Assembly: GCA_023460955.1 (NCBI GenBank)
Contig: JAEWOH010000051.1
Span: 88,295-152,294, forward strand
Origin: Bacillota bacterium
GTDB taxonomy: Bacteria; Bacillota; Clostridia; Acetivibrionales; DSM-1351
Length of the DNA stretch: 64,000 bases
Direction: 5' to 3'
Shown: piece by piece, positions 1 through 8,879 of the stretch
Position numbering within the stretch: position 1 is the first letter of the stretch
How the letters are laid out: each line of letters starts with the position of its first letter
Notes under the pieces: model-generated
Database searches by the model: none
What the model saw: the letters and a program-made list of their open reading frames with translations, nothing else
What the model was told of the DNA's origin: nothing
Made by a program: the position numbers and the translations under genes

Positions 1-35
1 TGAGACAAAATAAATTAAAACTGAGGTTGGACAAA

Positions 36-1091
36 ATGCTAAACGAATTATTATGTAGAATAGAACCTCTTGATATGGATTCAATGAAAGCTGCGCAAAC
101 TAGACTGGACAGTCTTACTAAGCCCCTTGGAAGCCTTGGGAAGCTGGAGGAGATGGTTGTAAAACTTGCAGGTATAAACTGTTCACCATTTCCAAAAGCA
201 GATAACAAGGTTACCGTCGTTATGTGTGGGGACAACGGGGTGGTCGAGGAGGGAGTAAGTTCTTGCCCTAAGAGTGTTACAGCTGCAGTAACCTGTAATT
301 TTACTCGTGGAATAACGGGAATAAATGTATTTTCGAAACTTACAGGTTCAAGAATAGTAGTAGTTGATATTGGTGTTGACGCTGATATCCCCTATACTAC
401 AATACTAAACAGAAAAATAAGAAACGGTACCTGGAATATGGCAAAAGGTCCTGCTATGACTCGTGAAGAGGCAATTAATGGTATTCAGACAGGTATTGAT
501 ATTGTAAAGGGTCTGAAGGCTGAGGGTGTAAATCTTCTTGGGACAGGTGAAATGGGCATTGGAAATACATCCACAAGCAGTGCACTTACAGCTGTACTAA
601 CCGGTATGCCAATTGATACCATAGTAGGTGTTGGTTCAGGATTGTCCAAAGAAGCCTATAAAAACAAGATTGAGGTTATAAGGCGGTCAATCGAAATAAA
701 TCAGCCTGACCCGGGGGATCCGGTGGATGTGCTTGCAAAGGTTGGAGGTTTTGATATTGCTGGCCTTACCGGTTGCTTTTTAGGAGCGGCTATTTACAGG
801 ATTCCAATAGTTATTGACGGCTTTATTTCTGCTGTTGCTGCATTAATTGCAACCAGGATACATCCGGGGGCTAGAGACTACATGCTGCCATCCCACGGGT
901 CAGCTGAACCAGGTACAGTGACTGTTATGAAGGCTCTTAATATGGAGCCCATGCTGAAGCTGGATATGAGACTTGGTGAGGGAACGGGTGCAGCTTTAGG
1001 CTTTCAGCTAATTGATGCAGCGATAGCTGCCTATACCCAGATGGGAAGTTTTTCTGATGCCAGTATCGAACAATACATGCCGCAGGAATAG
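36..1091 (+). CDS. cobT: Nicotinate-nucleotide--dimethylbenzimidazole phosphoribosyltransferase CobT
   Basis: CobT transfers phosphoribose from nicotinate mononucleotide to dimethylbenzimidazole (or another lower-ligand base), giving the alpha-ribazole phosphate used to build the cobamide nucleotide loop. The 351-residue length is normal. The N-terminal TKPLGSLGKLE motif, the GDNGVVEEGVS segment, GTGEMGIGNTS near the middle and a glutamate-rich active-site region near LGEGTGAAL are family hallmarks. I chose ATG 36, with GAGG at 23-26 and a 9-nt gap; an in-frame TTG at 27 sits directly against that ribosome binding site and is unlikely. It is followed 76 bp later by a corrinoid activator, so its likely role is supplying or remodelling cobamide for corrinoid methyltransferases. 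Family assignment is secure; the link to methyl transfer is inference. Confidence 0.95.
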   Translation: MLNELLCRIEPLDMDSMKAAQTRLDSLTKPLGSLGKLEEMVVKLAGINCSPFPKADNKVTVVMCGDNGVVEEGVSSCPKSVTAAVTCNFTRGITGINVFSKLTGSRIVVVDIGVDADIPYTTILNRKIRNGTWNMAKGPAMTREEAINGIQTGIDIVKGLKAEGVNLLGTGEMGIGNTSTSSALTAVLTGMPIDTIVGVGSGLSKEAYKNKIEVIRRSIEINQPDPGDPVDVLAKVGGFDIAGLTGCFLGAAIYRIPIVIDGFISAVAALIATRIHPGARDYMLPSHGSAEPGTVTVMKALNMEPMLKLDMRLGEGTGAALGFQLIDAAIAAYTQMGSFSDASIEQYMPQE

Positions 1092-1167
1092 ATAGGTTTA
1101 GAAATTTGTGCCTTTGTTGGTTTAAAGCCACTACGTGTCAAAGTACTTCGTGCTTGGGGAGGTTAAT

Positions 1168-2973
1168 ATGCCAAAGCTTACAGTGAAAACAAAAGATAAA
1201 ATATACGAAAGCATAGCAGGAAAGGGTAAAAACTTGTTGGACCACCTCAGGGAGGCCCATATTACAATTAACGCGCCATGTAATGGTAATGGAACCTGCG
1301 GTAAATGCAAGGTTAAAATACAGGGGGGATATTTGCCACCTGCCACAGCAAATGAACAAAAAATACTTGGAACTAACGCAATCGAAGCAGGCTACAGGCT
1401 TTCCTGCAGTTGTTACGTTGAAGCAGATATGGAAATACTGCTGGAGGAGATTAATCTGCAGGCCCAGATTGTAACTGAAGGAAGACAGAGAACCATAGAA
1501 CTTTCACCAATTATTGCAAAGGAAAAGGTTTCTCTTGAAAAGCCTGGTCTCACATGCCAAACTGCGGACTTTGAAAGAGTTGTGGGGGATGCTGTGGAAT
1601 CAGGTACTCCTAATTTACAGCTCATTAGAATGATACCGGAGATAATAAGGCAAAATGATTATAATGTTTCATTAATAAAGATGGGTGACCGGCTATTGGG
1701 AATAGAAGCCGGTGATACCCTGAAAAGACAATATGGTGTAGCCGTAGATGTAGGTACAACTACTATCGCTGCGTATCTGATTGATTTATCAAATGGACAA
1801 AGGCTTGGTGTACAATCAGCTTTAAATCCTCAAAAGATATTCGGTGCTGATGTAATCTCACGAATCAAACATACAATTGAAGAAGAAACCGGTCTGCAGG
1901 AAATGCAAGACCTGATTATTAACGGAGTAAATGATTGCATAAAAGTATTGTCTGAGGAAGCAAATATCTCAAGGACAAGCATATATGCCATTACCCTGGT
2001 AGGCAACACTACAATGCAGCATTTTCTGCTGAAGGTGCCGGCAAAGAATATTGCTGCAGCTCCGTTTATTCCTGCTGTAACATCAATGATAAATATTAAT
2101 GCAAAGGAACTTGGAATTGACATAAACCCATTTGGGATTGCATGTATACTTCCGTCTGTATCAGCGTATATTGGCGCAGACACAGTGGCCGCAGTTCTAT
2201 CCACCGGTATGTACAAGCAGGACGAAACAGCTCTCCTGATTGATATTGGAACAAATGGAGAGATCGTACTTGGTAACAAGGATATGCTGTACGCATGTTC
2301 CTCTGCGGCAGGACCAGCCTTTGAAGGAGCTAACATCAGAAACGGTATAGGCAGTGTCCAGGGTGCAATAAACAGTATTTCACTCCGATCGGGTCTTGAG
2401 TTTACTACTATAGGTAATGTAAAGCCTGTTGGAATCTGCGGAACGGGGATTGTGGATGGTGTTGCCCAGATGCTTGAGGCCGGTATAATAGATGAAACCG
2501 GCAGAATAGATGATGAATGGGAACCCGGTTCTCCGGAATTATCAGCTATACAAAATAACATAACAACTATTGATAAAATGAGTGCTCTAGCAATTGACGG
2601 TGATATTGCAATAACCCAAAAGGATATCCGAGAGCTTCAAAACGCAAAAGCTGCGATCGCAGCAGGAATTAATGTTCTTGTTAAGCAATCCGGAATTAGT
2701 TTTTCAGATATAAAAAATGTATACCTTGCTGGTGGCTTTGGTACTTATATCAACATAGACAGCGCGCTTAAAATTGGGTTGATTCCTGCTGAATTAAAGG
2801 GAAGAATACAGTCGGTAGGAAATGCTGCGGGACAGGGAGCAATTGAAGCACTTATATCAAAGGACAGCCTATTCCAGGCAAATACCTTAAGCAAAAAGAT
2901 TAAATACATTGAGTTATCAGGCTCAAAGGATTTCAATGACTTCTATATTGATTGCATGATGTTTGAAGAATAG
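1168..2973 (+). CDS. Ferredoxin-ASKHA reductive activator of corrinoid proteins (RACo/DUF4445 type)
   Basis: These proteins use a [2Fe-2S] cluster and ATP to return inactive Co(II) corrinoid proteins to Co(I). The N-terminal plant-type ferredoxin domain has cysteines C38, C44, C47 and C80 (C-x5-C-x2-C, then RLSC). The rest is the DUF4445/ASKHA region, with a phosphate-binding AVDVGTTTIAAYL segment, LLIDIGTNGEIVLG, the SSAAGPAFEGANI motif and a C-terminal LAGGFGTYI motif. The 601 residues match the family. ATG 1168 is preferred: GGGGAGG lies at 1156-1162, while the upstream in-frame GTG 1135 lacks a site. It closes a rightward operon after cobT. The corrinoid protein and methyltransferase it would service are not in the window unless the URO-D gene at 5503 is one partner. 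Confidence 0.9.
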   Translation: MPKLTVKTKDKIYESIAGKGKNLLDHLREAHITINAPCNGNGTCGKCKVKIQGGYLPPATANEQKILGTNAIEAGYRLSCSCYVEADMEILLEEINLQAQIVTEGRQRTIELSPIIAKEKVSLEKPGLTCQTADFERVVGDAVESGTPNLQLIRMIPEIIRQNDYNVSLIKMGDRLLGIEAGDTLKRQYGVAVDVGTTTIAAYLIDLSNGQRLGVQSALNPQKIFGADVISRIKHTIEEETGLQEMQDLIINGVNDCIKVLSEEANISRTSIYAITLVGNTTMQHFLLKVPAKNIAAAPFIPAVTSMININAKELGIDINPFGIACILPSVSAYIGADTVAAVLSTGMYKQDETALLIDIGTNGEIVLGNKDMLYACSSAAGPAFEGANIRNGIGSVQGAINSISLRSGLEFTTIGNVKPVGICGTGIVDGVAQMLEAGIIDETGRIDDEWEPGSPELSAIQNNITTIDKMSALAIDGDIAITQKDIRELQNAKAAIAAGINVLVKQSGISFSDIKNVYLAGGFGTYINIDSALKIGLIPAELKGRIQSVGNAAGQGAIEALISKDSLFQANTLSKKIKYIELSGSKDFNDFYIDCMMFEE

Positions 2974-2997
2974 TATGAAGAATTGCATATGCCTGAG

Positions 2998-3054
2998 AAA
3001 TAAAAGAAGCATATCCAATCTGTTTTAAGGCAGATTGATATGCTTCTTTTATTT
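2998..3054 (+). terminator. Bidirectional terminator hairpin after the corrinoid activator
   Basis: An inverted repeat of 24-25 nt arms (2998-3022 and 3031-3054) with one bulge and an 8-nt loop, A-rich on the left and ending in a T-rich run on the right. It separates the rightward cobT operon from the leftward LacI gene and could serve both strands. Confidence 0.85.
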
Positions 3055-3124
3055 CATGAAAGTAAAAATTATTTTTTAAAGTAGTTGTAACGCCCACAAA
3101 GTAAAAGGATAGAAGATGCGCAAT

Positions 3125-4144
3125 CTATTTACTTATTAATGGTTTAGTGCTACCGCGGACCTTTAGCATTGGATGGAAAATAAAAGAATTATATTCACTA
3201 TTATTATTTTCTATAGCATTTAAAACCTGCCTTACAGCTTCGTCGGCCAGATTCCTAACCGGCTGTTCAATGGAGGTCAGAGGTGGTGTTATAAAATCTG
3301 AAATAAATATATCATCGTAACCTACAAGAGATAAATTATCGGGTATTGAAAGGTTATAATAGCTCGCTTGCTTGTATACTCCCAGTGCCATCATATCATT
3401 AAAGGCAAAAATTGCTGTAACACCTCTTCCAAGCAAATATGGAAGAGCTTTCATACCGCTTTCCCTATGAAAATCTCCTTCAAATATCAGGTTTTCCTGG
3501 ATGGGGAGGTTTGCTTCCAATAGAGCCTCCTTATAACCGTTTAAGCGTTCAATTGAGCTGTAGACATTCTTGGGGCCGGTTATGCAGCCTATTGATTTAT
3601 GCCCTAGATTGATCAGATGCTGAGTAGCCAAATACCCTCCAAGCTTCTGATCAACAACAATGGTAGTTCCTACGTCAATATCAAGCTTACGGTCCACAAC
3701 AATAAAAGGTGTATTGGTACTTTTGATTAACTTCTGAATATCACGAAGGTGTTCATCAGTTGAGTTTGATAAAATAACAATAATTGCATCTACATTACGA
3801 TCTAAAAAGATATTTATATAGTCGATATCTCTTCTGGACATATCGTGAGTATTTCCGTAAAGCACGTTATAGCCATGATCATAGCAGGCCTGTTCTATAA
3901 GCTTGGAAAGCTCGGAAAAATAGATGTTGCTGATATCAGGAAGAACCAATCCAATTGTTTGAGTAGTTTTTGTCACCATACTCATTGCAATATGATTTGG
4001 CCTGTAGTTCAGTTTTTCAACTACATCCAGTATCTGCTTTCTGGTTTTGTCTGATATTTTGCTGCTTTTTCCGTTTAGTACGAGAGAAACAGCTGTTGTA
4101 GATACTCCAGCTTCAGCTGCAACATCCTTAATAGTAGCTCGCAA
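3125..4144 (-). CDS. LacI/GalR-family transcriptional regulator, probably of the ribose-type operon
   Basis: A 339-residue repressor with an N-terminal LacI helix-turn-helix (IKDVAAEAGVSTTAVSLVLNG), hinge, and periplasmic-binding-protein-like effector domain (TIGLVLPDISN, FNDMMALGVY, GYDDIFISDF, SIEQP). This architecture binds palindromic operators and responds to a sugar or sugar phosphate. The start is TTG 4144, with AAAGGAGG on the minus strand about 9 nt upstream. It lies 102 bp downstream of ribokinase on the same strand, so the two may be cotranscribed. Two TAAAACG-type palindromes near the divergent promoters at 5.2-5.4 kb are its probable targets. RbsR-like function is inferred from neighbours; the effector is unknown. 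Confidence 0.88.
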   Translation of the reverse strand: MRATIKDVAAEAGVSTTAVSLVLNGKSSKISDKTRKQILDVVEKLNYRPNHIAMSMVTKTTQTIGLVLPDISNIYFSELSKLIEQACYDHGYNVLYGNTHDMSRRDIDYINIFLDRNVDAIIVILSNSTDEHLRDIQKLIKSTNTPFIVVDRKLDIDVGTTIVVDQKLGGYLATQHLINLGHKSIGCITGPKNVYSSIERLNGYKEALLEANLPIQENLIFEGDFHRESGMKALPYLLGRGVTAIFAFNDMMALGVYKQASYYNLSIPDNLSLVGYDDIFISDFITPPLTSIEQPVRNLADEAVRQVLNAIENNNSEYNSFIFHPMLKVRGSTKPLISK

Positions 4145-4246
4145 TGAAACCTACCTCCTTTCCAATTTTTGATCAAAGTTCTAGTAATTATTATATTAAC
4201 AAATGTGATAAAAGTAAATTGTATTTACGTTGTGGTAAAATAATAA

Positions 4247-5149
4247 CTAAATATTTACCAGTTTAAGTTTACTGTCTTTAACTTCGGACATAAATGGGAT
4301 GGAGGTCGATGCTCCGGGCCTGGACACAGCCAGGGACGAAGCGATAGAAGCTATTCTAAGACAAGCTTCTATTGGCTCGTTGTTGGCATATGCCGCAAGA
4401 AAATAGCCTGTAAAGGTATCACCTGCAGCTGTTGTGTCAACTACTTTCACATCATAAATTCCATGCTTACAGCAGTTTACTCCATCACTGAACAGAGCGC
4501 CATTTTTACCGAGTGTAAGTACAATTGAGGTTCTGGGATAAAGCTCATGAAGCTTCTTAACTATATCTTCATAATCCCGTTCCTGTGTCAATTCATAGCC
4601 CTCGATTTCATTTAAAAGTAAAATATCTACTAAATGCAATGGATAATTAAGTAGCTGTTCAGTAATAGGTGATGGATTGAAGACAATCTTCATATTCTTT
4701 TTATTAGCCTGTTCAATAATATATGGAATATTATTAATCTCATTCTGCAATAAAATGAAATCACCAGCCTCGAAATGAGATAAAACCTGGACGATAAATT
4801 TTTCATCTATCATATGGTTAGCACCGGCATAACAGATAATGGAGTTTTGACCGTTTTCATCAACTTGAATTATCGTGTGACCGGTCATATTATCATCATT
4901 AACAGCTACATACTCGGCATTAACATGACTATTCTCCATGGATTTTATTAGATGAACACCATCCTGGCCAATCATACCGGACATATAACAATTTGCGTTT
5001 GCCCGACCTAAGGCAAGAGCCTGATTCAGTCCCTTTCCACCGTCAAATATACTAAAGGAATTGGAGGTAGTTGTTTCTCCGGGTTTAACAATGTGATTTA
5101 CTTGGTAGACATGGTCTAGGTTTAAGGATCCAAAGCATAATATTTTCAT
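4247..5149 (-). CDS. rbsK: Ribokinase / PfkB-family sugar kinase
   Basis: A 300-residue PfkB-fold kinase that phosphorylates a sugar at O5 (ribose) or an equivalent position in the cytoplasm. The N-terminal FGSLNLDHVYQV, the sugar-binding GGKGLNQALALGRANA motif (usually GGKGANQA) and the C-terminal anion-hole and catalytic DTAAGDTFTGYF motif with the base Asp are all present. It starts at ATG 5149 and is transcribed away from the transport operon, followed by the LacI regulator. A TTGACA-17-TATACT promoter lies upstream at 5208-5236. With rbsD and rbsABC opposite, ribose is the default substrate. The unusual URO-D gene in the same regulon leaves a related pentose or modified sugar possible. 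Confidence 0.88.
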   Translation of the reverse strand: MKILCFGSLNLDHVYQVNHIVKPGETTTSNSFSIFDGGKGLNQALALGRANANCYMSGMIGQDGVHLIKSMENSHVNAEYVAVNDDNMTGHTIIQVDENGQNSIICYAGANHMIDEKFIVQVLSHFEAGDFILLQNEINNIPYIIEQANKKNMKIVFNPSPITEQLLNYPLHLVDILLLNEIEGYELTQERDYEDIVKKLHELYPRTSIVLTLGKNGALFSDGVNCCKHGIYDVKVVDTTAAGDTFTGYFLAAYANNEPIEACLRIASIASSLAVSRPGASTSIPFMSEVKDSKLKLVNI

Positions 5150-5165
5150 AAAGGTTCACTCCAGT

Positions 5166-5177
5166 TAAAACGTTTTA
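5166..5177. promoter_or_regulatory. Palindromic LacI-type operator, ribokinase side
   Basis: A perfect 12-nt palindrome TAAAACGTTTTA with the central CG typical of LacI-family operators. It sits between the predicted ribokinase transcription start (about 5201, minus strand) and its start codon, where bound repressor would block elongation or initiation. Confidence 0.65.
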
Positions 5178-5207
5178 GTAAAAAACTTATTTTCTTTTAG
5201 TAACTTA

Positions 5208-5236
5208 AGTATATTTTATGAAAATAAGCCTGTCAA
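5208..5236 (-). promoter_or_regulatory. Sigma-A promoter for ribokinase and LacI regulator
   Basis: On the minus strand, TTGACA (5236-5231), a 17-nt spacer and TATACT (5213-5208), near-perfect vegetative consensus, about 60 bp upstream of the ribokinase start. Confidence 0.8.
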
Positions 5237-5292
5237 TACAATTAAAATAAAAATTATGTCAACAAATTAGAAAAAAATGACGAAAAAACATG

Positions 5293-5321
5293 TTGACTTC
5301 ATAAATGAGTTTGTGTATATT
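5293..5321 (+). promoter_or_regulatory. Sigma-A promoter for the URO-D/rbsBCAD operon
   Basis: TTGACT (5293-5298), a 17-nt spacer and TATATT (5316-5321). It lies 57 bp from the -35 of the opposite promoter, so the two operon arms are divergently transcribed from one 353-bp control region (5150-5502). Confidence 0.8.
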
Positions 5322-5382
5322 GTAGATACAGGGTCGACATAAACCAATAAAAAATGTAAAAAAATGATAGTAAAATACAAGG

Positions 5383-5394
5383 TAAAACGATAAA
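5383..5394. promoter_or_regulatory. Second LacI-type operator-like site, transport-operon side
   Basis: TAAAACGATAAA shares the left half and central CG of the perfect palindrome at 5166, and lies about 55 bp downstream of the predicted +1 of the rightward operon. It is also framed by AAGGT at 5379 and ACCTT at 5394. The right half is imperfect. Confidence 0.5.
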
Positions 5395-5502
5395 CCTTAT
5401 GGGTTTTGCGTGAATACCGAAGCACTATCAACAAAAAAGAGTTGTCGGCAAGGTAATAAAGTAAGTCAAATTACTTACATTTGTAATACGAAAGGAGTAT
5501 CT

Positions 5503-6744
5503 ATGAATTCGAGAGAAAGAGTCAGAGCAGCATTGAATCATCAGCAACCCGACCGTGTGCCAATTGATTGCGGCGGTCATATGTCAAGTAATTTTTCTGT
5601 GCAGGCCTATCGTAATCTGAGGGAGTACTTAGGACTAAAGAAAAGTGACCTTTATGTTTGTGACGTTATACAACAGTTGGTTTTTCCCGAAAAAGATGTC
5701 CTGGACATGTTCGGCATTGACGTTGTTAACTTTGGAACAGAGTTTACAGCCCATGATGAATATTGGAAGGAATGGCAGCTTCAAGACGGCACACCCATAA
5801 AGATTCCGGCTTATATAGATATAAGAAAAGAAGGCGACAATTCAATCTTATACAACAGCAAAGGTAAGCCACTGGCAATTTGGAAAAAAGGTGTGCTGTA
5901 TTGCGAGCAAACCTATTATCCTCTAGAGAATTATGATTCTGATGATTTTTCAAATCTACAGGAACATTTAGATGATGTCATGTGGTGTGCTTTTGGAGGA
6001 CCTCCTGCACCATTAGGTTACACAGGAGAGGATTTGGTTAAGAGAAAAGCATCCATATCAAAGCTGCGTCAGTCTACAGATAGAGCCATATATGCTCCTT
6101 TCGGAGGAAGTATATTTGAGATGGGAGGCTTCCTCTACCGTCAAGATAACTTTATGATGGAAATGATGCTTAACCCTGATAATATTCACAAGTATTTGGA
6201 AAAAATCCTTGAAATATACCGTGAAGGCATTAAGAGCTTTATTGAAGCAAACGGAAAAAATATTGACGTTATGGGCTTTGGTGGGGATGACATGGGAATG
6301 CAGGGAGGACCACAGATATCACCTGCTATGTATAGAGAATTTTTTAAGCCTATTCACAAGGAAATGTGGGGATATGCAAAAAAACTAAATCCAGACATTA
6401 AGCTTTGCCTACACTGCTGCGGAGGAATATTCCCATTGATAGAAGATATTATTGATGCAGGAATGGATGCAATAAATCCGGTTCAGACCAGCTGTAAGGG
6501 TATGGAGGTTGAAAAGCTTAAGGCTACCTTTGGCAAGGATATTACCTTCTGGGGTGGTGGCTGTGATACCAGAGATATTCTACCTAACGGAACACCACAG
6601 CAGATCAAAGATCATATACGTAGAAATCTTGATGTTATGTACCGTGATGGAGGTTTTATATTCCAGCAAGTTCACAATATTGTTTCAAACGTTCCGCCGG
6701 AAAACATCGTCGCAATGTTTGAAGCAGTGAAAGAATACACCTAA
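5503..6744 (+). CDS. URO-D-family (MtaA/CmuA-like) putative methyltransferase
   Basis: A 413-residue protein with the uroporphyrinogen decarboxylase fold, but with the zinc-thiolate pattern of methylcobalamin-dependent methyltransferases: H304-x-C306 (in LHCCGG) and C354 (in GGGCDT). HemE enzymes do not need these ligands. In the MtaA, MtbA and CmuA relatives they hold zinc that activates a thiol methyl acceptor. Other conserved pieces are RVRAALNHQQPDRVPID at the N-terminus and DILPNGTPQQI near the end. ATG 5503 is chosen because AAAGGAG lies at 5491-5497; an upstream in-frame GTG at 5410 has no such site. It is the first gene of the operon, 21 bp before the sugar-binding lipoprotein. Substrate and true activity are unknown. 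Confidence 0.8.
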   Translation: MNSRERVRAALNHQQPDRVPIDCGGHMSSNFSVQAYRNLREYLGLKKSDLYVCDVIQQLVFPEKDVLDMFGIDVVNFGTEFTAHDEYWKEWQLQDGTPIKIPAYIDIRKEGDNSILYNSKGKPLAIWKKGVLYCEQTYYPLENYDSDDFSNLQEHLDDVMWCAFGGPPAPLGYTGEDLVKRKASISKLRQSTDRAIYAPFGGSIFEMGGFLYRQDNFMMEMMLNPDNIHKYLEKILEIYREGIKSFIEANGKNIDVMGFGGDDMGMQGGPQISPAMYREFFKPIHKEMWGYAKKLNPDIKLCLHCCGGIFPLIEDIIDAGMDAINPVQTSCKGMEVEKLKATFGKDITFWGGGCDTRDILPNGTPQQIKDHIRRNLDVMYRDGGFIFQQVHNIVSNVPPENIVAMFEAVKEYT

Positions 6745-6765
6745 AAATATTACAGGGGGATTGTC

Positions 6766-7773
6766 ATGAAAAAGAAGCTAATTGCAGTTATGTTGTGCAT
6801 GGTCATGGTAGTTGGATTGTTTGCAGGTTGTACATCATCAGGAGATACTGCTGCAACAAGTACTGGAAGTACAGATTCTTCTAAGGCATCAGCAGATTCA
6901 GCTACTGATGTAAAAAAGAGTGATTTAAAGTTTGCGGTTGTACTACATGCATTGAATAGTTCATTCTATGCAAAAATTCAAGAGGGTGCACAAGAAGCAG
7001 GTAAGGCACTGGGGATCACAGTAGATGTTATGGCCCCAAATACAGCAAATAACCTTGCTGAACAGGTTAGTATGATCGAAACTTGTATTTCTTCCGGGTA
7101 TGACGGAATTGCTACAGTTGTATGGGATCCAGACGGATTTTCAGATGTAATCAAAAAGGCCAAGGATGCTGGTATTCCTGTTCTCAGCTTGAATCAGAAC
7201 TCAGGTAAGGATGATGGAACTGTATTCGTTGGACAGGACCTTGAAGATTCAGGTTATATGCTGGGTAAGTACATGTTCGGAGAAGTTATGAAGGGTAAGG
7301 GAAAATATATAATAGCATCATGTGCTCCGGCGGATGTTGCCTTGATAGCACGTGAACAAGGTATTAAAAGGGCTGCAAAAGAGTTCCCTGAAATTCAATT
7401 CGTTGACTTGGTGGATATAACAACAGATTTAACAACTGCTGTTGGTGTTATCGAAAATGCATATTTGGCACATCCTGATGTTAATGCATTTTTAGGAGTA
7501 GACGTATTCAGTGAAGCTATAGGAACGTTCATAGAGTCAAAACAGTTAAACGGTAAGGTGTTTGGAGCTGGTTTTGACTTGACAGAAGGTACATTAAAGC
7601 ATGTTTCTAATGATGCAATGCAGTTAACAATCGGGCAAAACCCATTCTTACAGGGATATTACCCAGTTGTGCAGCTGTTTACACAAGCAAAATACGGTTA
7701 TGATTTGATGAACATGAATACAGGTGCATTCTTAGTAAACAAAGATAATATAGCTAACGTTAAACCTGAATAA
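6766..7773 (+). CDS. rbsB: Sugar ABC transporter substrate-binding lipoprotein (RbsB family)
   Basis: A 335-residue extracellular binding protein that delivers a sugar, probably ribose or a relative, to the membrane permease. It has a lipoprotein signal with lipobox LFAGC, where C21-22 would be acylated, then a Ser/Thr/Ala linker. The type-I periplasmic-binding fold follows, with FAVVLHALNSSFYAKIQEGA, GYDGIATVVWDPD and GIPVLSLNQNS. An AGGGGG ribosome binding site precedes ATG 6766. A hairpin at 7794-7829 after the gene may dampen read-through into rbsC, as expected where binding protein is made in excess. The ligand-site residues cannot be assigned to a sugar from sequence alone. Confidence 0.9.
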   Translation: MKKKLIAVMLCMVMVVGLFAGCTSSGDTAATSTGSTDSSKASADSATDVKKSDLKFAVVLHALNSSFYAKIQEGAQEAGKALGITVDVMAPNTANNLAEQVSMIETCISSGYDGIATVVWDPDGFSDVIKKAKDAGIPVLSLNQNSGKDDGTVFVGQDLEDSGYMLGKYMFGEVMKGKGKYIIASCAPADVALIAREQGIKRAAKEFPEIQFVDLVDITTDLTTAVGVIENAYLAHPDVNAFLGVDVFSEAIGTFIESKQLNGKVFGAGFDLTEGTLKHVSNDAMQLTIGQNPFLQGYYPVVQLFTQAKYGYDLMNMNTGAFLVNKDNIANVKPE

Positions 7774-7793
7774 TAAACTTAAAAAAAATTCAA

Positions 7794-7829
7794 TGGGGCT
7801 GCCTGAAAAAAGTCAGATAGGCAGTCCCA
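7794..7829 (+). terminator. Intra-operon attenuating hairpin between rbsB and rbsC
   Basis: TGGGGCTGCCT pairs with AGGCAGTCCCA around a 14-nt loop, with no T-run after it. The position after the binding-protein gene fits partial termination or 3'-end protection. Confidence 0.55.
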
Positions 7830-7880
7830 AATTATTAACTGACAAAAAAAATAATCACATTTCTACAGATGGAGATTACT

Positions 7881-8861
7881 ATGGAAAATAAACTTGCTAT
7901 TAATTTAAGAAAACAAAACAGATCGTTCAGAGAATTTGGTGTACTAATGGTTCTGCTTGGAATCATAGTAGTTTTAAGTATCGCGGCTCCTTCCTTCCTA
8001 AGGGCTCAGAATCTTATTAATATAGTCAGACAGATGACTGAAATTGGAATTATGGCAATAGGAATGACTATGATTATAGTCTGTGCCGAGATTGACTTGT
8101 CAATTGGCTCAATTTACGGTGCAACAGCAATGATGGCAGCATTGTTAATCAAGGATGGAATATCACCTACCTTGGCATTTATTATTGCTATAGCTGCAGG
8201 TGCTGCCATTGGTTTCATTAACGGATTCTTATCAACAAAGGCTAAAATGCCTGCATTTATTGTAACTTTAGGAACAATGCAAATATTCAGAAGTGTAGCC
8301 TATGCAATCTCCGGCGGAAGAAGTATCGGTGCATTTTCAAAAGAAGCTCAAAGCAGCTGGTTCTTTGGAATAGGTAGCAGTATTGGCCCCATACCTGTTC
8401 AGGTTATAATTATGATAGCTCTTTACGTAATTGCCTTCGTAATTATGAAAAAAACTAAATTGGGTTTTGACATTTATGCAACAGGTGGCAACAAGAGAGC
8501 AGCAAAGTTGGCAGGTATAAATACTGATCGTATGAAGATTGTAAGCTTTGTTGTAATGGGTGCATTAGCAGCTTTTGCAGGAATAATCAGTATTGCGTAT
8601 CTTAAATCTGTTCCAACAACTGCAGGTGCAGGCCGTGAGATGGATGTTATAGCTGCTGTAATTCTGGGTGGTACCAGCATGAGCGGTGGTAGAGGTTCAA
8701 TATTGGGTACTTTCTTAGGAGCTGCAATTATGGCTGTAGTTAGAAACGGTATGGTACTTTTGAGCGTTCCCGCATTCTGGCAATCAGGATTTATCGGAAT
8801 AATAATTATTGCAGCAGTATTGATGGATACATGGATTACTCAACGAAAAGGCGTAAGATAA
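7881..8861 (+). CDS. rbsC: Ribose-type ABC transporter permease (RbsC)
   Basis: A 326-residue polytopic membrane protein of the BPD_transp_2/RbsC family, which forms the translocation path for the sugar. Repeated hydrophobic segments are visible, with family motifs TEIGIMAIGMTMIIV, SIGSIYGATAMMAAL, FIVTLGTMQIFRS and, before the last helices, AVILGGTSMSGGRGS (the EAA-like coupling region). ATG 7881 is preferred over the in-frame ATG 7869, because GGAG at 7871-7874 gives 6-nt spacing to 7881. It ends 18 bp before the ATPase start. Confidence 0.92.
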   Translation: MENKLAINLRKQNRSFREFGVLMVLLGIIVVLSIAAPSFLRAQNLINIVRQMTEIGIMAIGMTMIIVCAEIDLSIGSIYGATAMMAALLIKDGISPTLAFIIAIAAGAAIGFINGFLSTKAKMPAFIVTLGTMQIFRSVAYAISGGRSIGAFSKEAQSSWFFGIGSSIGPIPVQVIIMIALYVIAFVIMKKTKLGFDIYATGGNKRAAKLAGINTDRMKIVSFVVMGALAAFAGIISIAYLKSVPTTAGAGREMDVIAAVILGGTSMSGGRGSILGTFLGAAIMAVVRNGMVLLSVPAFWQSGFIGIIIIAAVLMDTWITQRKGVR

Positions 8862-8879
8862 TTGCAAGGAGGTAGAATA

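Noticed and set aside
1830..2561. A 243-codon open frame on the minus strand
   Set aside because: It is the antisense shadow of the RACo-type gene, has no ribosome binding site and no recognisable protein features.
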